A stretch of DNA of 64,000 nucleotides from Wuchereria bancrofti (lineage: Eukaryota; Nematoda; Chromadorea; Rhabditida; Onchocercidae), in contig SSBO01000001.1 of the NCBI GenBank assembly GCA_005281725.1, forward strand, positions 6,618,399-6,682,398. The letters run 5' to 3'. The notes below the pieces were generated by a model. The model saw only the letters and a program-made list of their open reading frames with translations. It did not search any database and was not told where the DNA came from. Within the stretch, counting starts at the first letter, position 1; each line of letters opens with the position of its first letter. This document shows, one piece after another, positions 41,523 through 52,999 of the stretch. Both the position numbers and the translations under genes were made by a program.

Positions 41523-43830
41523 ATGATTGAAAAAGCTCCAGGCACAACAAAGCAGCTGATCGATGATGTTGAAAAGGAAGTGAGTTGCAAAATTAATGTA
41601 ATGAAAGGTCGAGCTAGGAAATTTAGTCCTTTCTACAGTGGTTTATGGAAACTTTAATTCATCATGTTGTATACTGGTGGCCTCTGACAGTGGACCCTTC
41701 CTATTCAAGAACACTGAAATTGAATTTTAGGTAATTTCAAAGATACCGAATTTGGATATTGCACAACTTCGTTTTCTTCTGTCACATAATGATATTGATT
41801 CAAAGGTAAAGAAGGATAGCTGGGAAAAACTTATTGAGGTTAGTTCCTTATGTTGCAAACATCTGTGGTGTTATTGTTTATATTTAGATTTTTAGTTTTA
41901 CTTATTCTTTAAATTTCAGCTGATCAAGGAAAATGAAATGGGACCATATTACAAACTTATTTGTACCGAAATTGGAACCACCATGAATGAATCATTATTT
42001 ACCGACTTAAAGGAAGCAAATGAGAAGCGTTTAAAAGAAATAGACGATGAGATAGCAGATGCTGAGCAGAACTTAGGTATTTTAATATGTGGTAAATGGT
42101 ATATGGGTAACGTTTAGGAGAGAAGAGTATATGTGAAAAATATTAGTTTTACTGTGTACGTGCTTTTTTGTAGGGGAAAGTGAAGTGCGGCAGGCTTACC
42201 TTCGCAAAAGCGAATATTTATGTAAAATTGGTGATAAAGACGCAGCGGTCGCATCGTTTAGACAAACATATGAGAAAACTGTTGGAATCGGCTATAGAAT
42301 TGATCTTATTTTCAATCTTATTCGACTTGGCCTCTTCTTTTTGGATCATCAGTTGATCAATGCTAATATTGCTAAAGCAAAGAATCTTATGGAACAGGTT
42401 TTAGACAGTTTTTTACAAACTTTAAATTCCTTGCTGGACATCCTTGCAGCAGACAATGTTCTACCACTTAAACTAGTTCAGGTCTTACACCGCTTAGGTA
42501 CACTGATGCTGACATACTTTATGAGCAAATGAATTTAGGGCGGAGATTGGGAGCGAAAAAATCGTCTTCGATCCTATGAAGGTCTTTATAAGATGTCGGT
42601 GAGAGATTTGAAAGGAGCTGCAGCTCTTTTTCTGGAAGCTGTGCCAACGTTTGGTTCATACGAACTTATGACCTATGAACAGCTTATATTTTATACAGTT
42701 ATTTCGGCTGTATATGGTAAGTGTATGACTTCTCACACTTTTTCATTGACAAAAGTCTTAAATATGGAAATCTAAACAGACCAGCTTTTTTCAGCGTTAG
42801 AACGTCCTGATCTGCGCACAAAAGTTATCCGATGCAATGAGATCCAGGAGCAGGTTAGTTTCTAAGTTACCTTTCATTTATCACTTTCATCTTAAATATT
42901 ATTTTGTTGCTGATTTTTATTGATTAGCGAGAGCTATATTTTTTGCAGTTCTTCGTTTACGTTAAAGTGTTAAAACTGTATTGAATTGTAGTATTTCCAA
43001 ATTTCTTTGTGAAATTTTATAATATTTAGCTTACTGGTGGTGGTGAAAACAATGAATTGACTTCAGTAAAGCAATATTTGGAGGCTTTTTACGGATGCAG
43101 ATATGATGAGTTGTTCGTGGTGCTGGCTAAACTAGAAAGAGAGAAATTAAAATTTGATCGTTATTTAGCACCACATTATAATTTTTACTCGAGAGCAATG
43201 CGTCTCAAAGCTTACGAACAATTCCTTACTCCTTATAAAACGGTATGCTTAAGTTCTCATCAATTTCTTTCTCTCTATTCATTGTTTCAGTAAAACCTTG
43301 ACTCTGTAAAGTATGTAAGATGATAAGGAATGTACATTTATGTACCACTCAAACTGTCTCTTTAATCTGCATTTATTGCTGCTTAAATTTAAACTTTAAA
43401 CTTGAAATATCTTAGAGGAAACTGCAGTGCAGTAAATGATTTCCGTTTTAGGTTCGTTTAGATATGATGGCAAAAGATTTCGGTGTTTCGAAAGCATTTA
43501 TTGACAAAGAATTACATCGACTGATTGCCACTGGTCAGCTGCACTGCAGGATAGATGCTGTCAGGGGAATCATAATAATGAACCATCCTGATACTAAAAA
43601 TCATCTATATCGCAGCGTTATTAAGTATATTTTTTGCCTTGTTGTACTTTTCCTGCTGTTGCGTCTAAACTCCTGAAGTGGATTTCGTTTAATAAATGTA
43701 CGATGGAATCTCAATTTTAATAGAGCCTTATGTTATGTGAAGTTATTTCTCAGGTACATTTTTTCTTTTTAGGGATGGTGATATTCTCCTGAATCGTATA
43801 CAGAAGCTGGCACGTGTGATTAATGCCTGA
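41523..43830 (+). CDS. rpn-7: 26S proteasome regulatory subunit RPN7 (PSMD6)
   Basis: Lid subunit of the 26S proteasome 19S particle, needed for lid assembly and ubiquitin-conjugate degradation. Nine exons: 41523-41579, 41731-41838, 41920-42076, 42174-42397, 42539-42716, 42795-42853, 43030-43242, 43452-43624, 43773-43830; 408 residues (human 389). Conserved blocks include [14 protein letters not shown]-type [49 protein letters not shown] and a C-terminal PCI domain (about residues 280-390: [32 protein letters not shown]). The protein ends [14 protein letters not shown]. The ATG abuts a CCTTGTAG acceptor with no leader nucleotides, so the mature 5' UTR would be only the spliced leader. It starts 703 bp downstream of the Rap1-like stop on the same strand. 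Confidence 0.97.
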
Positions 43831-45015
43831 AAGCATGACTTTATTTATCATTTTGTTCCTATATCGAACTTTAACTGAACTCTACAAAATTCTCTCAAGC
43901 TTGGAAATTAAAATCCAGATGAACCTAGATTTGAGGAAAAATGTTTTAAAAAACCGTTCCAACTTCAGGAACAGATTGTGAAGTGTTGAGTTTATTAACT
44001 TAGTCTGTTACAATTAGTTTATTATCTGTCACCGCAATTAATGTTGAAATGAAGATTTTTATTTACTTCCGCTGCATCACTAGCAGTTTATTTTGCCATG
44101 GCAGATTTTTATTACTTGTGGTTTGTGGAAAAGAGTAAAATATGTATCTTGTGGTAAAATGAAAAACGTGAAGTGGCAGAAAATGGCTAAACAGATGGGA
44201 AGGACTTCAGAAATGTTTAAATCTCTTGAAATGGAAGAAGCATTTATTGAATGTTAGCATTCCTAGCAAATCATCTCATTTCCTCCAATAAAAACATTTT
44301 CTTCCAGTATATCGGGGGGGGGGAGTTCGTTGAATCGCTGTAAATAACCAATGAGCAAACAAGCTGAGATAGTTTAATTTCAACTGATATGGACCATAAG
44401 CCAGGGATGAAGTAATAATAGACCATTTTAGACTGGGAAGCAAGCATGCAATTCGTTGCTGATGATATTGAGTGGGCTTCTTGTAGATGATACGGTGAGG
44501 TCCTAGTTTCCATCCGATGATTAGTCCTAAACGGAGGGACTGCTCGTTGCACACCGAGACAACCTTTGTGGTTTAAAGTTTTCGCGGCACTTTCTGGTAA
44601 TATATTTCGCAATTGTTTTGTTTTTCTGTTCAGTTGATTGTTGTTGGGAGAGATAGTTGGTCAGGAGGTGACTTCGATTGTGAGGACGTATCTGTGCATT
44701 CTGAATTATCCCATAATATCTTCTCAGCTATTCACTAATCCTTCTCTCTTTCGTTTTCCCCTTCTTTCCTTACTCTCTTTAATTGATTGATAATAATGAA
44801 GAGAGATTTTAGCAGTTTTATTTCTTTCTAGTAAGTTTCTGTGTTTGTTAAGTCGTGATGGTTTATTGTTTCTCGTTTTCAGGCGGCATATTGTGTAACA
44901 TTTCCTTTTAACTTCATGTTTATCATTTCTGAAGTCATAGAATACGTATCAACATTTTTGTGTGTCTGTTCGTTTCAGATATGATTAATTAAAGAGGTCA
45001 TATTTCTATTACAGT
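43831..45015. other. Intergenic region with poly-G tract
   Basis: About 1.2 kb between RPN7 and the next plus-strand gene. It holds the RPN7 3' UTR and a run of ten G at 44314-44323. Two overlapping minus-strand open frames (44612-44271) give low-similarity peptides with no start context or splice signals. Upstream of 45016 the sequence is pyrimidine-rich. Confidence 0.5.
44314..44323. repeat. G10 homopolymer
   Basis: Ten consecutive G on the plus strand in otherwise AT-rich intergenic DNA. Likely unstable in length and prone to sequencing error. Confidence 0.9.
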
Positions 45016-46527
45016 ATGGATATTGATAACCACTTATTGATTAATGAGAATCCTTTGAATAGTGAACATGGACACGAGAGAATTTCATTTGGAGAAAGTA
45101 GTAAAGTGAATGAACCATCATCTTCACTATCTACAAATACTTTAGGAACCTTCATGGAAGAAGACAGAGAAAATGCTACCGATAGTGTTTCAGAAGTAAT
45201 CTTTTAAGATTCTTTTTGTTCGAAATGTGTAATTCAAAATAACATTGGTATAAATAATTTTAGTGAAGTCTTCATTTGCATGTTTGCTTTATTTTCTTAT
45301 ATCTTCTACTGAATGGATTTTTAATCCCATTTTTTCAATTTTTTAGGTGGATTTACACGTGGCAGAACACCAGTCACGAAGTCGAATTCGCAACTGCAAA
45401 CCTTCTGATCCACTCCGTGTGCATAATTGTAGCGGTAATTGGTGCTTGATTATGAATGCACTTTAGAACATCTGATCAGTATTTTTAAGTTGGTTTTCAA
45501 CACATCCTGCTTAAATAATGGGTGTAGTTAAATATTCAGATCGTTTACCACCGCTTGAAACTGAGCAGCAGTTCCGTATTGCGGTTACAAAATGTGCAAG
45601 AGGAGGCGATTCAATGGAACGTAGTTCAAATGGCAAGTTTTTATTTGTCCAAACAGTCGTATAGAACATCATCAAATAATTCAGTGATCAGGCCATTCGG
45701 AAAGTCACGGTGGTTCATATGTTTGATACAAATATTTCAAATTTTCAGCTGGCATGGGAGTGGCACGCGATGTACCAAATTTGTCTCCTTTAATCTTCAA
45801 AGTATGCTTAATCTATAAATTGAAAAGTCTCTAGTCCAAGGAGAAGTATTAGTTTTGTTTTTTATTTGCAAGATTTAGAGAGAAGGATGAAATATTTATA
45901 GACAGCTTTAGATTTGTTGTATTTTTAGAGCAAACCTATCATCATATCCTCATCTCCAGTAATGAAGGCTTGCTCATCTGAAAAGACAAAAAGTGTTGAA
46001 GGTCGAAGAACTCCTGCTGAAGTTGACGCTTTTTTTACTCGTCTTAGTACCCCGAAATACATTAATGGTTCGCTTACACTTAGATTTCTCTAATTTCTCT
46101 TTCTCTAGTATCTCTTCAGTTGAGCATCTGCAGTTTGTTACTATTATATGGTCTTTCTGTGTTTATCTTGATTGTGTTTTTAGGGAAAGTTTCAAAAGAG
46201 AAAAAAATTGGAGACCGTATTCAACAAGTAAGGTAAATTAGAAGATTTATAAAAGGGAATATGTTGGAGCAAAAATAATTTTATAAGTTTTATATTCATT
46301 TTTAGTAAAATTATTACTAATAGTACAGAACTTGGAAGAGATTTTACACATTTACCTTACAGTGGTTTCATTTTTTGCTTTAATTCACTTGATTCATGGA
46401 ATTCATATTCAGTGCAGCACAGCGACGCAGATGTGAAGCAACAAAAGGATTGTGCGTGAACGTTGTCCGTACACGAAGTAATTCTACTGTACGTTGTGGG
46501 GATCGTAATTCAGGTGTTGGAAAGTAG
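45016..46527 (+). CDS. Unrecognised basic protein (seven-exon model)
   Basis: No family recognised. Seven exons join in phase: 45016-45195, 45347-45434, 45540-45632, 45749-45801, 45929-46067, 46184-46232, 46413-46527; 238 residues. The N-terminal 60 residues are acidic and Ser/Asn-rich. The middle and C-terminus are basic (SRSRIRNCKP, KVSKEKKIGDRIQ, AAQRRRCEATK). The stretch TPAEVDAFFTRLSTPKYING looks folded. No signal peptide or membrane segment is seen. The intron after exon 3 uses a GC donor (GCAAGT at 45633); reading through it meets a stop. Exon 7 also contains a strong alternative donor GTACGT at 46489, which would lead to further exons at 47.4-47.9 kb and a different C-terminus. The ATG lies 1 nt after an ATTACAG acceptor. 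Exon structure is convincing; function is unknown. Confidence 0.65.
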
Positions 46528-47925
46528 AAAGAACTGATGAAAACTCTCAGCGTTTGATATAATTTTAGTTTTGATTCTGACTACTGAACTTAAGTTTCAA
46601 GGAAAATTCATCTACTAGTAATCTTGTTTTGCATATTACTTTTCTCTTCAAAATAAAATGAATAGTTTGAATTGTTGGAAATTCATTAGGCTTTGCACAT
46701 ATTATTTCAGTGATAGAAAAAAGTGGAAATTTCAAAATCTTTATGAATCATTCTCTTTGTGTTCGTTTTCAAGACTCTCAGCTGAAAAATGTATCTGATT
46801 TTCGTTTAGCATTACCCATTATATTGCTCAAGGATCTCATTAATTCATTTTGTGCATAAATTGACTAATATATTCGTTACTTGTGTAGAGTCATTTTTAA
46901 GAAATGTCTATCAATTGTACGATTCTGTCCGATCTCTAAAAGCTTCTCACTTCCATCTGTGTCTTTAGTGCATGAATCTAAATCGGTTACTGTGCTTTGC
47001 GTCATTGCCTGGTCTTGTTTTGTAAGTTGACTTCAGGGAAAAATTGCTTTGTAAAACTTGATGGAGCAATAAATTTAGTCCAACAGAATTGCATTGCAGT
47101 TTCTTTAAGATAAGAATTGTAGAATTTAAAAGGATTGATGTTACTACTAGTCATCAATACTATTTGAAGGGAAGGTATGCGTCTTACTCTGTGTACATTC
47201 GTACATTTATCTGACTAATATTCCGATAAGGATGATGAGGACTATTGATTCATGGAACATGAGAGAGGTACCGAGCTGGGCATTCTTTCTTCGTTGATCA
47301 AGATGGGAATTTGTTGGATAAAGTGGTTTCGAAGATCACCAAAATGACATTTATTTGGACATACGCAGATTTCTGATTATCACAGGGCAGCGTCAACTTT
47401 TTTTGTGGGTTAGGATATGTCCATTTCTGACAATCCATTTTAAATTTACCAGAAACTGACAACCTGCGGCGGCTTCAAGCAAGAATTGGTTCGTAGTCGG
47501 TTTCGTAATAGGAAGCACGGTAAACTTCGGTTGAGTTCGTCATTCAGTGAACGTTATGTAAGTAGTGGTAATTGCTGTGAACTATGTTCACGGACTCAGA
47601 CTGCTTCTGCACCTGCCCTTCTGTCTTATTTTGTCTTGCATACACCTGTTGTGAAATTGTAGTATCTCACTTTACCGTGCTACCGCACAACCATTTATAC
47701 TGTCGCAAAACCTATTATAAATATCACCGCAGATGTTACATTTAGGAACAGCTCAATGATCGGTGAGCTGTTTGAGAGTTTACCTCGACCTATTTATTCA
47801 TACGTAGTTTATCGTTAGAATGATATTTAGAGTAGAAGATAGGCGGGCTTTTCTGATTTTGTTGGTTCAAATTCATTTATTTCCATCTTTAAATTTAAAC
47901 CAATCGAATATTTGCAGATATAATA
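46528..47925. other. Spacer before the PP2C gene, with candidate exons
   Basis: About 1.4 kb downstream of the short-form stop of the unrecognised gene. It includes a splice-bounded 35-codon open stretch at 47453-47557 and a 17-nt candidate exon at 47746-47762, described separately. The remainder shows no coding signal. Confidence 0.4.
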
Positions 47926-47945
47926 ATGGGCCAGACATTGAGTGA
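47453..47945 (+). other. Candidate alternative 3' exons of the upstream unrecognised gene
   Basis: Three phase-matched candidates are 47453-47557 (after ATTTACCAG, before GTAAGT; 35 codons such as LVRSRFRNRKHGKLRLSSSF), 47746-47762 (after CATTTAG, before GTGAGC) and 47918-47945 (after ATTTGCAG, ending TGA). With the donor at 46489 they would give a longer basic C-terminus. The last overlaps the PP2C start codon in another frame. The first block is the best supported. Confidence 0.35.
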
Positions 47946-50887
47946 ACCTGTGACAACAAAGGAAACTGCCTCCTGCGCTAATCTGTCCTATAAAATAGGT
48001 AGCTCATGCATGCAAGGATGGAGAATCAGTAAGTTTTTATCCAAATTTTGACTTAAAATTAATAAAAAAAGTGTTTGTTTGTCATCCTATACCGATCTCT
48101 TTTAAAGCTGAATTTAGCAAAGGATTAAATTTTTCAGATATGGAAGATGCTCATATTCATCTGCTTGCCATACCAGACGATACTCAAGCAGCTTTTTTTG
48201 CAGTTTACGATGGTCACGGTGGTGCCAAAGTATCACAGTATGCCAGCATTCACCTTCATAAACTTATCGCCACTAACGCACATTATGGTCAATTTCACTA
48301 TTTTCGTTGGTTGTTATGAACGAAATGGAAATATACATTTGGACTCATCTTGTTCTGGTTCAAATCTCTTGATCTTTTACTAAAACCCCAGTCCATTTTA
48401 AAGCATAAAACTTATTGTAAAGGATCCAATGCTTCGAATTTGTCTTCCTAATGTACTTTTTCTTCTACATAGTCATAATATTATGCTACATTTGAGTAGT
48501 TTGAGTATTTTACAGTAGAGGGTAACATAGAAGAGGCGATAAAGCAAGGTTTTTTGGCTTTGGATGAGAAAATGCGAAACGACGATGAAATGAGAGATGA
48601 TATGTCGGGTACAACTGCCGTAGTCGTTCTGATTAAAAACAAGAAAATTTATTGTGGTAGGTTAATTAGAATTGCTATTAATATCATGGAAAAGTTTTGT
48701 TGTTATTCAGTTCTTCCAGTCTCTTTCAATTTTCGAGAGTTCTTTTATTTTTTGATACAAACGCTAAATTCAAAAGGATAGCAGTTGTTGATGTCTCTTT
48801 TGTAATATTTTAGTTTTAGAGAGTTAAAAAGACACGGAATTGCAGGTAATGTGGGCGATTCAAGAGCTGTGGCATGTGTTAGTGGTGTTGCATATCCACT
48901 AAGCTTTGACCATAAGCCAGCTAATGAGAACGAAGCGAGGCGAATAGTCGCTGCTGGTGGTTGGGTTGAATTTGACCGTGTAAACGGTAATTTGGCGTTA
49001 TCTAGGGCTTTGGGTGATTTTGCATTTAAAAAAAACGATCATAAATCTCCGGAAGAGCAAATTGTGACTGGTACGTTTGTTAATTTTTGTACGACAATTT
49101 GATTTTAACCGTTGGAATCTTTTTAAATAGTTATTTCAATTACTTGTGATTTTTTTCCAGCAAAGCTTCTTTTGAAAAATGGATAGATAAAGTGTAAGTA
49201 AACTTTCATCATCCGTTTCAAAAGTTAGCTTTTTAAAGTATATACTGTTCTCAAAACTTGTGTTTTAAGCATGTCCCGATGTTACGGTGTGTGATTTGAC
49301 ATATGACCATGAATTCATTATATTGGCTTGTGATGGGATTTGGGATGTCATGTCAAACCAAGAAGTTGTAGAGTTTTGTAGAGATAGGCTGGCTGCTGGT
49401 TGTGAACCTGAAGCAGTAAGTCATTTCTTTTTATCCGATCCCATAAAAATTTCGATATAAAAACTTTCATAGCACTATAGCACCAGAAAAAATTATTGAT
49501 AAAGTTTGTTTTATTCTTAATTTTTTCCCACTCCATTTTTCTTTTTTCCTATTTCATGTAGTTTTTTCCACATTCTCAGTGTTCTACTTCTGTTAATATA
49601 ATGATCAGACTACATGTTATTAGTGAAGCAGGATTGACAACGATAGTGTTTGCTATGTTTCTTAATATCCAGGTCCTATAATATTTCGATTTATATGTCA
49701 GCTACAGTTGAAAAGGATGAATAAAGATGAAATATTTTTTCCATTCATAAAATTAGTGTCAAGAAAAAAGTCCGAATGGCAAATGGCCTTTAATTCTACA
49801 TGCATGCTTAGAGCCTTTATATCTTATGTTATTTGTCTCTAGCTATCTTTTTTCTTCAATTATATTTCTTTCACTTAGTTCTTTAATATCCGAATGAATG
49901 ATCGTCCTCTTTTCTACCAGTCTTTTATAGTAGTCGAAAGGGGTCATTTACTGCATTCATGCAGAAGCTGATTGCTTTTAGTAATATTGTTTGTAAGTTT
50001 AACGAGACTTTGGAAGGCTTGTATTTTCTGTGGTTTCCTTTCACATTAACTGCTTACTACAGTTTAATGTAATTTGATTATCTTATGATTTTTAGATTTG
50101 TGAAAAACTTCTTTCGAGATGTTTAGCACCAGACTGTCAAATGGGAGGTCTTGGATGTGATAACATGACAGCAGTTTTGGTTTGTTTGTTACAAGAAGAC
50201 ACACCAGAAGCATACATAGCCCGCTGTTCACGAAAGCCTGTTGGTTCTGCGGGTGGTGATGCAGCCAGTGTGGATAGTGAAACATATGTCACTCCACAAC
50301 CATCCCCTGTTGCAATTGAATCGAATGAGGTAACAATTTTGATTCCTAATGCATTTACTTCACTTTTTCTTTTTTGAGTAACAGAAGTGTATTAAGAATT
50401 TATTAGGTTCATTAGTTTTGTAACTTTTAGGTTCTATTTTAAAAACTTTTTTTAGGTTCTTTATTTTCTGATTTCTTATTCTTATTAGGTTATCTTATTT
50501 TTTGCGAACTGATGTTCTCTCATCGTGACTAATGAATGTTTATGTTTATTCCTGAGGTAACTTATTAACATAATGATCTGCATAATTAAGGTAGAAACGC
50601 TGTGTTTTGGAATATATGATATTCTGTCAAATTTCTGATGAATCCGTCTTAATTCTTAATGTTCTAGTAGTTGTAATTAGGCCCATTAAAAATTTCTTCA
50701 TGTTCACTCTTTTTTGGTTCGTTATGGTCGACTCCATTTTTCCTGACAATTTCAGGAGATGCTCGCGCCACAACAGGATAGTGTCATAACGAATGAGCAG
50801 GAATTTTCTGAAAGTGTGAAGTCTGCACAACAGTTTGTTATTCATCCGGACAAGACGAATTCGGCTAATGAAAATTCAGTGAGCTGA
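47926..50887 (+). CDS. ppm-2: PP2C-type (PPM) serine/threonine phosphatase, PPM-2-like
   Basis: Metal-dependent PPM phosphatase closest to C. elegans PPM-2 (T23F11.1), sharing its start MGQTLSEPVT. In worms PPM-2 acts on the DLK-1 neuronal kinase pathway. Seven exons: 47926-48028, 48138-48287, 48516-48656, 48846-49070, 49270-49415, 50096-50329, 50756-50887; 376 residues. Metal-binding motifs are intact: MEDAH (36-40), DGHGG (59-63), SGTTAVVV, GDSRAV, ALSRALGDF, DGIWDV and GCDNMTAV. Gly2 within MGQTLS is a likely N-myristoylation site, so membrane association is inferred. A Ser/Pro/Gln-rich tail of about 80 residues follows the catalytic domain and is longer than in C. elegans. The ATG lies 8 nt after an ATTTGCAG acceptor. 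Confidence 0.95.
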
Positions 50888-52999
50888 TTAACAGCAGCTC
50901 AAACGTTTATTTTTCGCTTCTTAAACCTCAATGTTATATCGAAATTGAATACTAAATACTGTGTAAATTAAAACAAGTCCTACTTACATGATAACATTTC
51001 CTTATTTTAACTTATCTTTTGGTCATTTAAGTGCCAAAAAACCTTTAGAAGCCTAATTATCAATCAGTTTGTATAAAAACTTGTATTAGTTTGTATAAAA
51101 ACGTCCTTTTACTTGTAGTGAATGTTTCATGTAGTAATTATGCGGGATTATTACACTAGCTTTCATGATTTCTTAAATTACATTTCTGAAGGGATAATAA
51201 TTTAATGCACTGTATCTGTTTTTGATGTTTTTTTTTATTTTGATTTACAACACGGTGATTGTCTGTTTTGTAAAAATAATGAAGGTGGAACAGTCCTTCT
51301 AGCGCTTTTAATGTTTTGTGAAATCCTTACCTAACAGCTACTTTTCCTCGTTCATTTGTTTGTACTGCATTTGTTGATTCTTTTTACTGATTCTTTGTGC
51401 ATTTTTGTATTCTTAAGAATATTTCCAGTTAATAACATAATCACGATGAGTCTTCACGTAAGATCCTCGTCATGGTTAGTCAGTTTCTTGTAAAATTGTT
51501 TTTTTCTTTGGGCATCTCTACTTGTAAGTATTTTATGTAATATTCTAAATATGAAAACCAAACGGTTATGAAATAAATCACTTAGATTGAAAAAATGTTT
51601 ATCTGGCTGATATTAAATACGAAATATTTAGTTTTCACTTCTATTTATCCTAATTTTCGTTTATAAGCGTGTAAACAGCAAGGTCTGAAGTTGCCTTTCT
51701 GTGTGCAGCCGACCAGGTTTTATGATAGTAATAAACAAACCAACGTTTTATTTCCTCCTACCCGAACATTTGTTTTTATAAGTCTAGAAGCTAATTAGTG
51801 ATTATGGGTTCTATGTAATGAAGAATCTCTTTGCATTTTAACTCAGGTCATCTCTTTCTAGAAATTCTTGCTATTCATGAAGCCAATTTCCACTTCAGTT
51901 CTTTTGTGTTTCATCTTTAACTTTTGTTAGATTTTTGAGGACACGTCCCTTATGTGTTCTCTACAGCTTCCTCAATGTTATAATTTTTGCACGCCCGCTT
52001 ATTTATGCGAAGCCGACCACGCTCCTCATTCATACATTGGAGAGGGTGTACCACAAAGAACTGTTCAGTTTCCAAAGTAGCACTTCCATTTATTTGCTCC
52101 CTTTATCTGCTTTTATCTTCTTAACGTTCGATTTTTTTGTTGTAAAAAAAAATTTTCATGTTTATAAGAACTGCAAAGCACAATAATTATGTTTTATACC
52201 CATAGGTAGAATATCGCTCTGAGAGTTAGGAAACATGCTTTTGTTAGCTGCAAAAATTTACGGATAAGGATCCTCAAGTCTAATCAAAATATGCCGTGTG
52301 GATTCATTCTAACACGTCCTAAAGCCTACTGAATTAACGAAACTTACAACTTGGCAATATCACAGAAATGAAGTATGAATAGGATGAAAATAAAGAGATC
52401 TCTCAAATTCTGAAGGAAAAGCTTCCCTATTATTTGGTAGAGACACTCGTTGACATTAATGTCACAAAATCACAATATAATCATTATGATTCTGAGATTC
52501 AATAAAAATGAAGAGACGATATTTCTGAAGAATTGGAAGTTACTGCAAAAACAGTATCTCAACTATATGAAAGACAGTGAATGACGCAAATTATTCTAAA
52601 CACAAGCGGAAACTATGGATTGCTATGAAGTCGACCATATGTCTACGGACCGTGACGTTAAAAAATAATTACGGTTTTAATACCTTTTCCCGTATGGACC
52701 ACACAAAGAACATACTGTAGGCAAAAAACTTGCAAACCAACCTTAACCTTATCAATCTAGATAATGTTTCTAACTGATCTAATTAGGAAGAGCTGTATCC
52801 AGAACCATACAAAATGCAAAATCTGTTAAAAACTCGTTTCTAAATAAAAACTAAATGTTATAGTTTCAGGAACAAATCATCGCAAATGTTTGACCTAAAT
52901 AATGCAAAAATGTCCTGTCTGTAAAAGTCACAGAAAGAGATGTTGAAGAATATAACAGTTCTACAAACTGCGGGGCAAACAGAAAAGACTCATTAAATT
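50888..52999. other. Convergent 3' region without recognised gene
   Basis: About 2.1 kb between the ends of the PP2C gene (+) and the 3-hydroxyisobutyryl-CoA hydrolase gene (-). The phrase TTTGTATAAAAAC occurs twice near 51068-51102. No splice-bounded exon or RNA gene was seen; an open frame at 51935-52186 lacks an ATG. Confidence 0.45.

Noticed and set aside
44271..44612. Two overlapping minus-strand open frames of 92 and 113 codons
   Set aside because: No splice context; they cross the G10 tract and show no protein-like conservation pattern I can recognise.
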